This document shows positions 36,789-46,574 of a DNA stretch of 56,000 nucleotides, piece after piece (within the stretch, counting starts at the first letter, position 1; each line of letters starts with the position of its first letter). The stretch covers positions 1-56,000 of the forward strand of contig CANPVD010000041.1 of the NCBI GenBank assembly GCA_947581615.1, in the 5' to 3' direction. The translations under genes and the position numbers were made by a program. The stretch comes from Candidatus Humimonas hydrogenitrophica (GTDB lineage: Bacteria; Gemmatimonadota; Gemmatimonadetes; Palauibacterales; Palauibacteraceae). The notes under the pieces were generated by a model, which saw nothing but the letters and a program-made list of their open reading frames with translations, ran no database searches and was not told where the DNA came from.

Positions 36789-39564
36789 GGAACTGGCCGG
36801 CCAGGGTGGGCAGCATTCCGAGCCCGAGGATCACGGCGGCGTCCCCGGCCGACGGGACCTGCAGCCTCAGGATGTCCCGGAGGCCGGGAAGGGCGAGGGC
36901 GAGGACGAGGAGGCCCAGGGACAGGAGGCCGGCCGCCACGGCATAGCGGTTCCGGAGGATGCCGCCGCTTCCGAGGATGCCTCCCACGCTCCGCGCGTTT
37001 CCCACGTGCAGCACCTGGGCGACCGCGAGGGTCAGGAAGGCCCGGGTCACGGCGGCGGCGTGCATCCCACCTCCGCTCGGGTCCCAGAAGAACGCCGCCA
37101 GGGTGGCGCCCGTGATGAGGAGGGCGTAGAGGCCCACCGATCGCATCAGGTGGGCGGAGAGGATGCCGGCGTCGGGGTCCCGCGGTGGACGGCTCATGAT
37201 CCCCGCCTCGGCTGGCTCGAACGCGAGCGCCAGGGCGGGGAAGGTGTCCGTCACCAGGTTCAGCCACAGGATCTGGAGGGGCAGGAGCGGCAGCGGCGAG
37301 CCCGCGAGACCGGCCACGAGGAGGACCAGGACCTCGGCCGCGTTACAACTGAACAGGAAGAACACGAACTTGCGGACGTTGTCGAAGATGACGCGTCCCT
37401 CCTCGACCGCCGCGGCCACGGTCTGGAAGCGGTCGTCCCGGAGCACGATCCCCGCGGCCTGTTTGGCCACGTCGGTGCCGCGGCGTCCCATGGCCACGCC
37501 AATGTCGGCCCGCCGCAGTGCCGCGGCATCGTTGATCCCGTCCCCGAGCATGGCCACCACGTCGCCCCCGCGGCGAAGCGCCTCCACGATGCGGTACTTG
37601 TCCTCGGGTCCGATGCGGCTGAAGACGGTTACATGGGGCGCGCGGCGCGCGAGCGCGTCATCGTCCAGGCGGGCCAGGTCGCGGCCGTCGAGCGTCTCCT
37701 GCTCGCCCTCCAGCATGTCGAGGTCCCGTGCCACCGCCTCGGCCGTGAGACGCTGGTCCCCTGTGAGCATGACCGTGCGGAGACCCGCCGTCCGGATGCG
37801 GGCGATCGTCTCCTTCACGCCGGGAGCGGGCGGGTCCACGAGCCCCACGAGCCCGAGGAAGACGAGGGGACCCGTGGAGGGCTCCGCGGGGCCACCGTCC
37901 GGGGCGGGCCGGTCGCCGCTCGTTCCGGCGGCGCCCGAGCGCCGCCGGAGATCGGGCGCCTCGCCGTGGGCGAGCGCCAGAACGCGGAGGCCGCGGCGGG
38001 CCAGTTCGGAGTTGGCCGCGAGGAAGCGCTCCCGGTCCCTCGCCTCTAGCGGCCGGACCCGCTCCCGGTCGCGCCAGCGGTCGCACGCCTCGAGCACGGA
38101 TTCGGGCGCCCCCTTCACCATCACCTCTATGCCGGGTCCGTCCGTCCGTCCGGCGATCTGGTGGAAGGTGGCCATGAAGCGGCGCTCGGAGCTGAACGGA
38201 AGCTCGGCCACGAGCGGGTGCCGGGCGCGGAGCTCCGAGGGCTCGAGTCCGGCCTTCCGCGCCGCCACCAGCAGCGCCGCCTCCGTGGGATCGCCGCGGA
38301 TCGACGTGCCGTCCCCGGAGTGGACCACCTCGGCCCGGTTGACGAGCGCCCCTACGACCAGCGCGAGGCGGGCGGCCGGATCGGCGAGCGGATCGACGGC
38401 GCGCCCCCCGGTCCGGAAGGTTCCCTCGGGGACGTAGCCCCGGCCGGTGACCTCGTACTCGCGCGCGGGCGTCCACAGCACCGTCTCCGTCATCTCGCCG
38501 GCCGTGAGGGTCCCGGTCTTGTCGGTGCAGACGACGGTCGCGGCTCCCAGGGCTTCGACCGCCGGCAGCCGGCGGACGACCGCGTTGCGAGCCGCCATGC
38601 GCCGCATCCCCACGGCCAGGGTGGCGGTGGCCACGACCGGGAGCCCCTCGGGCACGGCGGCGACTCCGAGGGCCACCCCGGCGAGCAGCATCTCGCCCAG
38701 GGGCGCGCCCTGCACCAGACCGATCGCCGTGACCACAGCCACGACGCAGAGCGTGACCCACACCAGGCGCTCGCCGAGGGTGTCAAGCCTCCGTTCGAGG
38801 GGCGCCTTCTCCCTTTCGGACTCCATGATGAGACGTCCCACGCGTCCTACCTGCGTCGCCTCGCCGGTGGCCGTCACCACGGCCTCTCCGCTGCCGGCCG
38901 TGACCGTCGTGCCCCGGTAGACCATGTCGACCCGGTCCGGGAGAGGCGTGGGCTCGGGCAGGACCGCCTCCGCGGCCTTGTCCACCGAGGCCGACTCGCC
39001 GGTGAGGGAGGCCTCGTCCAGCTTGAGCCCTGTAACGGCCAGGAGTCGCGCGTCGGCCGCGACGGCATCCCCCGCCTCCAGGAGGAGGAGGTCCCCGGGC
39101 ACCAGCTCGCGGGCCGGTACCGAACGCTTCTCCCCGCCCCTTCGGACCCGGGCCGACGGGGCCTCGAGTCGCAGGAGCGCCTCCATCGCGCGAGCCGCCC
39201 GCAGCTCGGTCACCAGGCCCAGAAGCGTGTTGATGAGGAGGACCACGCCGATGGCGGCCGCGTCGAGCGCGTCGCCCAGGAGGAAGGCCGCGACGCCGGC
39301 GGCCACCAGGAGGTAGACGACCACGCTGCGAAGCTGGTCGCCGACGATCCTCCACAGGGGCAGGGGCGGGGCCTCGAGGCCTGCGTTCGGGCCGAGCCGC
39401 TCGAGCCGCCGGCGCGCCTCCTCTTCGCCGAGGCCGTCCGGACCCGAGCCGAGGGCGCGAGCCACCTCGGACCCGGGTCGCGCGTGCGGCGCCGCGATCG
39501 ACAGGGGGAGGGCGGCTGGATCCGCGCGAGCCTTCCCGCCCGGCGGTCGGTCCCCGCTCGGCAC
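36736..39564 (-). CDS. P2-type (Ca2+-like) cation-transporting P-type ATPase
   Basis: About 942 residues. The N-terminal cation-ATPase domain is followed by the TGES actuator loop. PEGLPVV in the fourth membrane helix is near 306, the phosphorylated Asp in [12 protein letters not shown] near 348, the hinge [16 protein letters not shown] near 674, and six C-terminal helices follow. This is the SERCA/PMR1-like group that includes mycobacterial CtpF, another DosR-regulated protein. The transported ion may be Ca2+ or Mn2+. GTG 39564 lies 9 bp after the ArsR-type gene stop, so the two form an operon; longer starts inside that gene are possible. Confidence 0.9.
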   Translation of the reverse strand: MPSGDRPPGGKARADPAALPLSIAAPHARPGSEVARALGSGPDGLGEEEARRRLERLGPNAGLEAPPLPLWRIVGDQLRSVVVYLLVAAGVAAFLLGDALDAAAIGVVLLINTLLGLVTELRAARAMEALLRLEAPSARVRRGGEKRSVPARELVPGDLLLLEAGDAVAADARLLAVTGLKLDEASLTGESASVDKAAEAVLPEPTPLPDRVDMVYRGTTVTAGSGEAVVTATGEATQVGRVGRLIMESEREKAPLERRLDTLGERLVWVTLCVVAVVTAIGLVQGAPLGEMLLAGVALGVAAVPEGLPVVATATLAVGMRRMAARNAVVRRLPAVEALGAATVVCTDKTGTLTAGEMTETVLWTPAREYEVTGRGYVPEGTFRTGGRAVDPLADPAARLALVVGALVNRAEVVHSGDGTSIRGDPTEAALLVAARKAGLEPSELRARHPLVAELPFSSERRFMATFHQIAGRTDGPGIEVMVKGAPESVLEACDRWRDRERVRPLEARDRERFLAANSELARRGLRVLALAHGEAPDLRRRSGAAGTSGDRPAPDGGPAEPSTGPLVFLGLVGLVDPPAPGVKETIARIRTAGLRTVMLTGDQRLTAEAVARDLDMLEGEQETLDGRDLARLDDDALARRAPHVTVFSRIGPEDKYRIVEALRRGGDVVAMLGDGINDAAALRRADIGVAMGRRGTDVAKQAAGIVLRDDRFQTVAAAVEEGRVIFDNVRKFVFFLFSCNAAEVLVLLVAGLAGSPLPLLPLQILWLNLVTDTFPALALAFEPAEAGIMSRPPRDPDAGILSAHLMRSVGLYALLITGATLAAFFWDPSGGGMHAAAVTRAFLTLAVAQVLHVGNARSVGGILGSGGILRNRYAVAAGLLSLGLLVLALALPGLRDILRLQVPSAGDAAVILGLGMLPTLAGQFLKWFRRSAMVRSGVQTA

Positions 39565-39572
39565 GGCGGAGG

Positions 39573-39896
39573 TCAGCTGAGCGCCCGGCGACGCGTTTCC
39601 AGCTCCCGCTCGAGGCTGTCGCACACGATCTCGCACAGGTCGAAGACCTCGGGCTCGGCGATCGAGTAGAAGCTCCGCACGCCTTCTTTCCGGCGCTCGA
39701 CCATCTGGTGGCGACGGAGCACGGCCAGGTGCTTCGACACGTTCGCCTGGCTCGTGTCGAGCGCCTCGACGAGGTCGCTCACGGCGTGCGGACCGTCCCG
39801 GAGCGCGTTGAGAAGCCGGAGCCGCGTGGGCTCACCGAGCACCTTGAAGCGCGTGGCGACCATGTCGAGCGTCTCTTCGCTGAACGAGCGAGCCAT
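39573..39896 (-). CDS. ArsR/SmtB-family repressor
   Basis: A 107-residue winged-helix repressor: TRLRLLNALRDGPHAVSDLVEALDTSQANVSKHLAVLRRHQMVERRKEG, then beta wing and a last helix with EVFDLCEIVCDSLERE. The two Cys in that helix and the absence of the classic ELCVCDL site suggest a variant thiol or metal sensor. ATG 39896 has GGAGGCAGG upstream; ATG 39935 would add 13 residues and lies closer to the operator. It faces the efflux operon across a palindromic site at 39947-39962, which it probably binds. Confidence 0.88.
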   Translation of the reverse strand: MARSFSEETLDMVATRFKVLGEPTRLRLLNALRDGPHAVSDLVEALDTSQANVSKHLAVLRRHQMVERRKEGVRSFYSIAEPEVFDLCEIVCDSLERELETRRRALS

Positions 39897-39921
39897 TCCT
39901 GCCTCCGGGGCCGCACGGGGG

Positions 39922-39949
39922 TTGACGTGCCGCATGAGAACACTAGATT
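39922..39949 (+). promoter_or_regulatory. Conventional promoter of the TolC-HlyD-RND operon
   Basis: TTGACG (39922-39927), 16-bp spacer, TAGATT (39944-39949). The palindrome 39947-39962 covers the end of the -10 and the transcription start, the position expected for repression. Confidence 0.65.
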
Positions 39950-39962
39950 ACCATACGGTAAT
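39947..39962. promoter_or_regulatory. Palindromic ArsR-type operator
   Basis: ATTACCATACGGTAAT has perfect 6-bp arms around ATAC, in the divergent region between the ArsR-type gene and the efflux operon. AT-rich 5-2-5/6-4-6 dyads are typical ArsR/SmtB operators. It could control both directions. Confidence 0.65.
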
Positions 39963-40022
39963 ATAATCGAAGAGGCCGCCGGCGCCACTCCGACGTCGGC
40001 ACCGATCCAGGGGGAAGCGAAG

Positions 40023-40067
40023 ATGATCGGCGCGGGTCAGGTGCATCACTACATGTGCATACAATGA
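40023..40067 (+). CDS. 14-residue leader peptide rich in metal-ligand residues
   Basis: ATG 40023 has a GGGGGAAG ribosome site and encodes MIGAGQVHHYMCIQ, ending in a TGA that overlaps the ATG of the TolC gene (ATGA at 40064). The ribosome finishing the peptide would be placed on the TolC start, which itself has no ribosome site. His-His, Met and Cys in 14 residues suit a metal- or redox-sensing leader, though this is inference. It could instead be only a coupling device. Confidence 0.5.
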   Translation: MIGAGQVHHYMCIQ

Positions 40068-41521
40068 TATCTTTCCGCGTGGGACGGGGCGCGCCGCTCG
40101 TGGCGACTCTGCTCCTCGGCCTCGTGATCGGCGGCCCGACGACCGTCCGGGCCGCCCAGTCGGCCGATGGGAGTCCGGAGGGTATACCGCGTCCCGAGGC
40201 CTCCCGCCTCGATTCACCTCCGGTGGACACGGCCGCGGGCCCGGTGTTGCGTCCGCTCGGCCTCGACGAGGCTCTCTCGGAGGCGCGTCGGGGAAACCCG
40301 GATCTCCGCGAGGCCCGGCTGGCGCGGGAGAGCGCGCACGCGGCCGCCAGGATGGCGGGGTCGGCCCTCCTCCCGGGCCTCGAGCTCGACGTGGGGGTGC
40401 AGCGCTCCAACGACCCGGTGTTCGCGTTCGGGACCAGGCTGCGCCAGCAGCGCTTCGGCGCGGCCGACCTGGCCCTGGACGCGCTCAACCACCCCTCGGC
40501 CCTGAACGACTGGTCCACGGGCGTGGGCGTGCGCTGGAACGTGCTGGATCCCACGCTGTGGGCACGGCGTGCCGCGGCGGGTCACGGCGCCACGGCGGTC
40601 GGCTGGCAGGCGGTGAGGGCGGGGCAGGGGGCCGAGCTCGGAACGCGGGTGCTCTACTGGCGTGCGGTCGGGGCGGCGGCGGGCGTGCGCGCGGCCGCCG
40701 CGGCCGAAGACGCCGCGCGGTCTACGCTCGAGCGGTTCCGGAAGCGCGAGGAGCGCGGGCTCCTCACCCACGCCGACGTGCTGCGCGCGGAGGCGGACCT
40801 GGCCTCGGCGCGGGCTACCCGGGTCGAGGCGGAGCGGGGCCGCGACGACGCCCGCTCGGCGCTCGGCCTGGCCCTCGGCTGGAGCCCCGACACGATCCCC
40901 GTTCCGTCGGACACGCTCACCGCCCCCGAGGGCGAGCCGACCTCCGTGGGGCCGGGGGCATTCGACCCCACGGCCCGGCCGGATCTGCGGGCGAGAGCCG
41001 AGGTCGTGCAGGCCGACCGGGCCCGGCAGGCCGCCGCGGTCGCGGCCTTCATCCCTCGCATCGAGGCGTTCGCCGGCTACCAGCGCTACGCCGACGCCCC
41101 CTTCGGGGGAGATGGTGACGCGTGGAGCGCCGGCGTCATGTTGCGCTGGACCGTGTTCGCGGGACTGAGCCGTCCGGCGGCTCTGGACAGGGCGAGGGCC
41201 GAGCGCGAGACGGCCGAGCTGCGGTACGCGCGGGCCCGCCGCGAGGCACGGGCCGAGGTGACGAGTGCACGCCGGGCCGTGGACGCGGCCCTGCGCGGAG
41301 TGGAGGCCACCCGGGCCGCCCGGGTAGCGGCTACGGAGGCCAGGGACCTGATGCGCAGGCGCTTCGAGGAGGACTTGATGAGCGCCACGGACCTGCTCGA
41401 CGCGGAGGCGCGCGCCTCCGCGGCGCGGAGCCGGGCCGTCGATGCGCTGGCCGGATACCACGAGGCTCTGGCGCGACTTCGGTTCGCGCTGGGCCGGACC
41501 ACGGGGGAGGAACAGCCATGA
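40064..41521 (+). CDS. TolC-family outer-membrane efflux protein
   Basis: A 485-residue exported protein. The signal peptide (LVATLLLGLVIGGPTTVRA) is followed by two long helical OEP repeats, for example LDEALSEARRGNPDLREARLARE in pieces near 75-95 and RKREERGLLTHADVLRAEADLA near 235. Such proteins form the outer-membrane duct for RND or ABC pumps. The start overlaps the leader peptide stop, and the stop overlaps the adaptor start (ATGA), so the operon is tightly coupled. Confidence 0.9.
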   Translation: MISFRVGRGAPLVATLLLGLVIGGPTTVRAAQSADGSPEGIPRPEASRLDSPPVDTAAGPVLRPLGLDEALSEARRGNPDLREARLARESAHAAARMAGSALLPGLELDVGVQRSNDPVFAFGTRLRQQRFGAADLALDALNHPSALNDWSTGVGVRWNVLDPTLWARRAAAGHGATAVGWQAVRAGQGAELGTRVLYWRAVGAAAGVRAAAAAEDAARSTLERFRKREERGLLTHADVLRAEADLASARATRVEAERGRDDARSALGLALGWSPDTIPVPSDTLTAPEGEPTSVGPGAFDPTARPDLRARAEVVQADRARQAAAVAAFIPRIEAFAGYQRYADAPFGGDGDAWSAGVMLRWTVFAGLSRPAALDRARAERETAELRYARARREARAEVTSARRAVDAALRGVEATRAARVAATEARDLMRRRFEEDLMSATDLLDAEARASAARSRAVDALAGYHEALARLRFALGRTTGEEQP

Positions 41522-42591
41522 GGAGACGGACGGTGAGCGGCCGCGCCGCGGGGAAGGGCGCCGCGATGGGGGTGCTGCTGTTGAGCGTCGCGTGGGCAGG
41601 GTGCGATCGCGGCGAGCCGGGACGCGTTCCCCCGCCGGAGGGGGCGGCGGACGTGGTGACGGCGTCGGCGACGTCGGGACCGGCGACGGTCTCGTACCCG
41701 GCCACCGTCGTGTCGACGGACGAGGCACGGCTGGCGACCCGGACGAGCGGCACCGTGCGGCGCGTGCCGGTCGACGTGGGAAGTCTCGTGCGCTCGGGCG
41801 ACACCCTGGTCGTGCTCGACGGCGCCGACGTCGAGGCCAGGATCCAGAGCGCGGCGGCGGCGGCCAGCCGGGCCAGCCGCTACTTCGATCGCATCGCCTC
41901 TTTGGAGAAGGACGGGGCGGCCACCGGGCAGGAGCTGGACGACGCCCGCGCCGGGATGATGATGGCCGAGGCGGGTCTCCGCGAGGCGCGGGCCCAGCGG
42001 GACTACGTGGTCCTGCGGGCCCCGTTCGCCGGCGTGGTGGCGGCGCGGGACGTCGATCCGGGCGACCTGGCCGTGCCGGGGCGGCCCGTGCTGCAGCTGG
42101 TCCGGCCCGGGTCGCTCAAGGTGGTGGCGGACCTGCCCGGGGAGGTCCGCGGCGACCTGTCTCCCGGCACCGCGGTCACCTTCTTCGATCCGGCCACCGG
42201 CCGCAGCGTGGGCGGCCACCTGACGCGGATCTCGCCCGCGCTCGAGCCGGCCAGCCGCCGCGTGCGGGCCGAGGCGAGGCCCGATTCGGGGGCGGGATCG
42301 GGCCTCCCGGCTCCGGGCTCCTTCGTGCGGCTCGAGCTCGTGCGGCCCGAGCGCGGCACGCTGTGGGTGCCGGCCGACGTGATCGTCCGCCGCGGGCAGC
42401 TGGAGGGCGCGTTCGTGGTCGAGCAGGACACCCTGAGACTGCGCTGGCTGCGCACCGGGGAGGCGCGGGACGGCGCGGTCGAGGTGCTGGCGGGACTGGT
42501 GGCCGGCACGCCGGTGGTGCGCCACCCGGCCCCGGCGCTCGAGGACGGCCAGGCCGTCGGACATCGGAGCTCGGAACCGTGGACGCCATGA
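41518..42591 (+). CDS. RND efflux periplasmic adaptor (HlyD/AcrA family) lipoprotein
   Basis: A 357-residue adaptor. The signal peptide ends AWAGC, a lipobox. A lipoyl half (GTVRRVPVDVGSLVRSGDTLVVLDG) is followed by a short coiled coil, the second lipoyl half (LRAPFAGVVAARDVDPGDLA), a beta-barrel and a membrane-proximal domain. ATG 41518 overlaps the TolC stop, and its stop overlaps the RND start. With those neighbours it completes a tripartite pump. Confidence 0.92.
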   Translation: MRRRTVSGRAAGKGAAMGVLLLSVAWAGCDRGEPGRVPPPEGAADVVTASATSGPATVSYPATVVSTDEARLATRTSGTVRRVPVDVGSLVRSGDTLVVLDGADVEARIQSAAAAASRASRYFDRIASLEKDGAATGQELDDARAGMMMAEAGLREARAQRDYVVLRAPFAGVVAARDVDPGDLAVPGRPVLQLVRPGSLKVVADLPGEVRGDLSPGTAVTFFDPATGRSVGGHLTRISPALEPASRRVRAEARPDSGAGSGLPAPGSFVRLELVRPERGTLWVPADVIVRRGQLEGAFVVEQDTLRLRWLRTGEARDGAVEVLAGLVAGTPVVRHPAPALEDGQAVGHRSSEPWTP

Positions 42592-45500
42592 AGGGCGGGC
42601 TGGCCGGCCGCATCGCCGACGCGTTCCTGACCTCGAAGCTCACGCCCCTCCTGCTGGCGGCGGCGCTCGGTCTGGGGCTGTACGCGGCCTTCACGATCCC
42701 CAGCGAGGAGGATCCCCAGATCTCGGTGCCCCTCGCCGACATCTACGTCGGAATGCCAGGAGCGAGCCCGGCCGAGGTGGACCAGCGGCTGCTCGTCCCG
42801 CTGCAGGGGGTGCTGTCGGGCATCGAGGGCGTAGAGTACGTCTACACCCACGCCCAGGAGGGCATGGGACTGGCCACCGTGCGCTTCCAGGTCGGCCGAG
42901 ACCTGCAGCGCAGCCAGGTGAAGGTGTTCGCCGAGCTGGCCCGCAACGCCGACCGCATGCCCCCTGGATCGTCGCCCCCGCTGGTCAAGACGGTCACCAT
43001 CGACGACGTGCCCTTCTTCACGCTGTCGCTGTCGGGTGCGGGCCACTCGCCCTACCAGCTCCACACCCTCGCCGAGGAGCTGCGGCCCCGCCTGCGGACC
43101 GTCGCGAACGTGCGCGACGTGACCATCTCGGGTGGGCAGGCGCGCGAGATCCGGGTGGAGCTGGATCCGGCCCGTCTGGCGGCCGACGGCCTCGACCCGG
43201 CCGCGGTGGTGGACCGCATCCGCATGGCCAACGTTCAGGTCGACGCGGGCGACTTCTCCTCCGGCGACCGGGTGGTGCACGTGCAGGCGGGACCCTTCCT
43301 GCGCTCGGCCGAGGACGTGAGGCACGTCGTCCTCGACGTGCGCAAGGGCCGGCTGGTCCAGGTCGGCGATGTGGCCACGGTCAGCGACGGGCCGGCCGAG
43401 ATCACGGACTACGCCTTCGACGCCGAGCGTGGTGCGCCACCCGAGCCCGTGGTCACGCTGGCCGTGTCCAAGCGACCCGGCGCCGACGCCACGCAAGTCG
43501 GACGGGCCCTGGAGCACAAGGTCGACGAGCTACGCGGTCGCGTGATCCCTGAGAAGGTCCGGGCGCGTGTCACCCGGAACTACGGGGAGACGGCCCGCGA
43601 CAAGGTGAACACGCTCAAGCTCCACCTTCTCCTGGCCATCGGGGCGGTGGGGCTCGTCGTGCTCCTCTCGATGGGGTGGCGGAGCGCCCTGGTCGTGATG
43701 ACGGCGGTGCCGGTCACCTTCGCCCTCACGCTGCTCGTCTACAAGCTGTTCGGCTACACGCTGAACCGGGTGACGCTGTTCGCCCTCATCTTCGTCACGG
43801 GCATCGTCGTCGACGACTCGATCATCATCGTCGAGAACATCCACCGGCACTTCGCCATGCGGGACCGGCCGCTCCGGGCGGCGGCGCGGGCGGCCGTGGA
43901 TGAGGTCGGAAACCCGACCATCCTGGCCACCCTCACGGTGATCGCCGCGGTGCTCCCCATGCTGTTCGTCTCGGGGCTCATGGGGCCGTACATGAGCCCG
44001 ATGCCGATCGGGGCGTCCCTGGCCATGATCTTCTCGCTCATGGTCGCCCTCGTGGGCGCCCCGTGGCTGGCCTACCGGCTCCTGGGTCACGAGCCGTCCT
44101 CCGACGCCCACCACGCGGTCCCGGGCGGGGCCGGCGGTCCGGCGGAAGCGGTGCAGGGGACCCGCATGTACGCGCTCTACCGGCGCATCATGGGTCCCCT
44201 GCTCGCCAGCCGTCGGCGCATCGTGCTCATGCTCGCCGGCGTGGCCGTGCTCCTCGTGGGGGCCGCGGGACTCTTCCTGGTGCGGGTCGTGTCGGTCAAG
44301 ATGCTCCCGTTCGACGACAAGAACGAGATGCAGGTCATCGTCGACATGCCGGAGGGCACCACGCTGGAGACGACCACCGCACTGGCCGATCGTCTGCAGC
44401 GGATCACCATGACGGTCCCGGAGGTCAAGGACGTGCAGACCTACGCGGGAACGGCGGCGCCCTTCAACTTCAACGGTCTGATCCGCCACTACTACCTGCG
44501 GCGCGGGCCCACCGTGGCCGACTTGCAGGTCAACCTGGTCGACAAGTCGAAGCGCAGCGCGGAGAGTCACGACGTGGCCCTACGGCTTCGGCCGCTCGTC
44601 GACAGCGTGGCGGCAGCCTCGGGCACCGGCGCGCGGGTCAAGGTGGTGGAGGTGCCGCCCGGCCCTCCCGTTCTCTCGACCCTGGTCGCGGAGGTCTATG
44701 GAGAGAACCCGGGCGAGCAGGTGGCGGTGGCCCGGAAGGTCCGCGACCTGTTCGAGAAGCATCCGTCGGTGGTCGATGTCGACTGGTCACTGCGGGCGCC
44801 GCAGCGGGAGATCCAGTTCGACGTCGATGGCGAGAAGGCCGCCCTGAGTGGCGTGGCGCGGGCGAGCGTGGCCCGGGACCTCCGCATCGCCCTCTCGGGC
44901 GAGCACGCCACCCGGATCTCGGCCCCGGCGTCCCGCGATCCGGTGCCTGTGCAGGTCCAGGTCGAGGAATCGGCCCGCTCGGGACTCGATCGCCTCACCG
45001 GTCTCCACGTCGCCTCGCGGACGGGCTCGATGGTGCCGCTGGGCGAGGTGGTGCGCACGCACGCGACCACCACGCCGCAGGTGATCGACCGCAAGAACGG
45101 ACTGCGCGTCGTGTACGTGACGGCGGACGTGGCGGGCGCCGAGGAGAGCCCCGTGTACGCCATCCTCGACCTCCGAAAGCAGGTGGACAAGATCCGGCTC
45201 CCGTCCGGGGCACACCTGGGCCAGCTGTACACGCGCGGTCCAAGGAACGTCGAGCAGCCGGTGGTGAAGTGGGACGGGGAGTGGCAGATCACGTACGAGG
45301 TGTTCCGCGACCTGGGGGTGGCCTTCGCCGGGGCCCTGGTGCTGATCTACCTGCTCATCGTGGGGTGGTTCGGATCCCTGACGACGCCCCTGGTCATGAT
45401 GGTGGCCATCCCCCTCACGCTGATCGGGATCGCGCCGGGCCACGTGCTGTTCGGCGCGTTCTTCACGGCCACCTCGATGATCGGCATGATCGCGCTGGCG

Positions 45501-45800
45501 GGCATCATGGTGCGCAACGGCATCCTGCTGATCGACTACCTGGAGGCTCGAACCGAGGCGGGCGTTCCGCTCCGTGAGGCGATCCTCGAGGCGGGCGCCG
45601 TCCGGACCCGGCCCATCGTCCTCACGGCGGCCGCCGTGGTGATCGGGGCCGTCGTGATCCTGTTCGACCCGATCTTCCAGGGCCTGGCCGTGGCGCTGAT
45701 CGCCGGAGCGGTGGCCTCGACCCTCCTCTCGCTCGTGGTCGTGCCCGGGATCTACTACCTCATGCGCCGTCCGACCGCGGGCGGAGAGGAGGCCGCGTGA
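42588..45800 (+). CDS. RND-family efflux pump permease
   Basis: A 1070-residue proton-driven inner-membrane pump with 12 helices and two large periplasmic loops. It has IPSEEDPQISVPLADIYVGM at the start of the first loop. GIVVDDSIIIVENIHRHF in helix 4 carries the Asp pair of the proton relay. ITYEVFRDLGVAFAGALVLIYL and LAGIMVRNGILLIDYLE lie in the second half. The substrate class (metal ion or organic compound) is not certain. The ArsR-type repressor upstream and a PII-like protein downstream are features of metal-efflux operons. Confidence 0.93.
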   Translation: MKGGLAGRIADAFLTSKLTPLLLAAALGLGLYAAFTIPSEEDPQISVPLADIYVGMPGASPAEVDQRLLVPLQGVLSGIEGVEYVYTHAQEGMGLATVRFQVGRDLQRSQVKVFAELARNADRMPPGSSPPLVKTVTIDDVPFFTLSLSGAGHSPYQLHTLAEELRPRLRTVANVRDVTISGGQAREIRVELDPARLAADGLDPAAVVDRIRMANVQVDAGDFSSGDRVVHVQAGPFLRSAEDVRHVVLDVRKGRLVQVGDVATVSDGPAEITDYAFDAERGAPPEPVVTLAVSKRPGADATQVGRALEHKVDELRGRVIPEKVRARVTRNYGETARDKVNTLKLHLLLAIGAVGLVVLLSMGWRSALVVMTAVPVTFALTLLVYKLFGYTLNRVTLFALIFVTGIVVDDSIIIVENIHRHFAMRDRPLRAAARAAVDEVGNPTILATLTVIAAVLPMLFVSGLMGPYMSPMPIGASLAMIFSLMVALVGAPWLAYRLLGHEPSSDAHHAVPGGAGGPAEAVQGTRMYALYRRIMGPLLASRRRIVLMLAGVAVLLVGAAGLFLVRVVSVKMLPFDDKNEMQVIVDMPEGTTLETTTALADRLQRITMTVPEVKDVQTYAGTAAPFNFNGLIRHYYLRRGPTVADLQVNLVDKSKRSAESHDVALRLRPLVDSVAAASGTGARVKVVEVPPGPPVLSTLVAEVYGENPGEQVAVARKVRDLFEKHPSVVDVDWSLRAPQREIQFDVDGEKAALSGVARASVARDLRIALSGEHATRISAPASRDPVPVQVQVEESARSGLDRLTGLHVASRTGSMVPLGEVVRTHATTTPQVIDRKNGLRVVYVTADVAGAEESPVYAILDLRKQVDKIRLPSGAHLGQLYTRGPRNVEQPVVKWDGEWQITYEVFRDLGVAFAGALVLIYLLIVGWFGSLTTPLVMMVAIPLTLIGIAPGHVLFGAFFTATSMIGMIALAGIMVRNGILLIDYLEARTEAGVPLREAILEAGAVRTRPIVLTAAAVVIGAVVILFDPIFQGLAVALIAGAVASTLLSLVVVPGIYYLMRRPTAGGEEAA

Positions 45801-46120
45801 AGCTCATCGTGCTACTCTACCTGGAAGACGACGAGACCTGCGTGAACGACCTGCTCGGACGTCACGATGTGGCGGTATACAGCCGGACGTCCGTGGAGGG
45901 GATCGGCCCGGGGGCCCCGGGCTGGTACGGCAGCGCGGCGCCCTATCGCTCCCGCATGGTGATCGCCCTGGTCGAGCCCGACCTTGCAGGGGAGATCCTC
46001 GAGGCGGTCGAGAGCGGCACGGGGCTCCAGGACTCCCGCCACCCGATTCACGCCCTCCAGCTCGACGTGGAGCGCCAGGCGGTGTGCGGCGGTGGGGCGG
46101 GTCAGGCGGATGAAAGCTGA
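45797..46120 (+). CDS. Small PII-like protein coupled to the RND pump
   Basis: A 107-residue protein, start GTG 45797 overlapping the RND stop. MKLIVLLYLEDDETCVNDLL... MVIALVEPDLAGEILEAVE and a final beta strand suggest a ferredoxin-like PII/CutA/DUF3240 fold. Small PII-like proteins often end metal-RND operons and may sense the exported ion. I cannot match it to one named family. Cys14 (ETCVND) and two His (GRHD, RHPIH) could bind metal. Confidence 0.55.
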   Translation: MKLIVLLYLEDDETCVNDLLGRHDVAVYSRTSVEGIGPGAPGWYGSAAPYRSRMVIALVEPDLAGEILEAVESGTGLQDSRHPIHALQLDVERQAVCGGGAGQADES

Positions 46121-46177
46121 GAGCTCGGGCCGACGGATGGTCAACCACGGAGCCGCTCCGCGCGGCAGGGGGAGCCC

Positions 46178-46390
46178 ATGACGATGGAACGCAAGATCCG
46201 GATGATCGCGGGGACCTTCATCCTGGCCAGCCTGGCGCTGGGCTGGTGGGTGAGTCCGTGGTGGTTCTTGTTCACGGCCTTCGTGGGCGTGAACCTCCTT
46301 CAGTCTTCCGTGACGAAGTGGTGCCTCATGGAGGACATCCTGCGCTGGACCGGGGTCCACAGGGAGGGACCGACGGCCGCCGGTCGCTGA
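46178..46390 (+). CDS. DUF2892 small membrane protein
   Basis: A 70-residue protein with two membrane helices (~8-22 and 25-43), then the SVTKWCLMEDILRWTGV block. The Cys followed by a short amphipathic helix is the mark of DUF2892/YgaP-tail proteins, small inner-membrane proteins of unknown role often found near sulfur or metal genes. It is 57 bp after the PII-like gene and may be the last gene of the efflux operon. Confidence 0.75.
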   Translation: MTMERKIRMIAGTFILASLALGWWVSPWWFLFTAFVGVNLLQSSVTKWCLMEDILRWTGVHREGPTAAGR

Positions 46391-46440
46391 AGCCCGCCGC
46401 CCCCGGCGCCCGGGGCCCATCCCGGGGCTCCGGGAGATCT

Positions 46441-46520
46441 CCCCACGACCGCCTCTTCCTTCTCCCGACGGCCTTCTCAACGCGTGCCCTACAGCCCGGT
46501 CGACGGACTCGTCCTAGCAT
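46441..46520 (+). promoter_or_regulatory. Composite promoter of the CopD-like gene
   Basis: CCCCACG (46441), CCCGACG (46464) and CCCTACA (46487) are 23 bp apart, a one-base variant of the 24-bp period. The -10 TAGCAT (46515-46520) starts 28 bp after the last heptamer. GGGAGATCTCCC at 46432-46443 forms a palindrome at the distal end, though without the GTGGGG arm. Confidence 0.65.
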
Positions 46521-46574
46521 TTCGGTACGCCCGCGACCAACGGGCTTCACGGCAGCCTCGACCCCGGACGCCGC

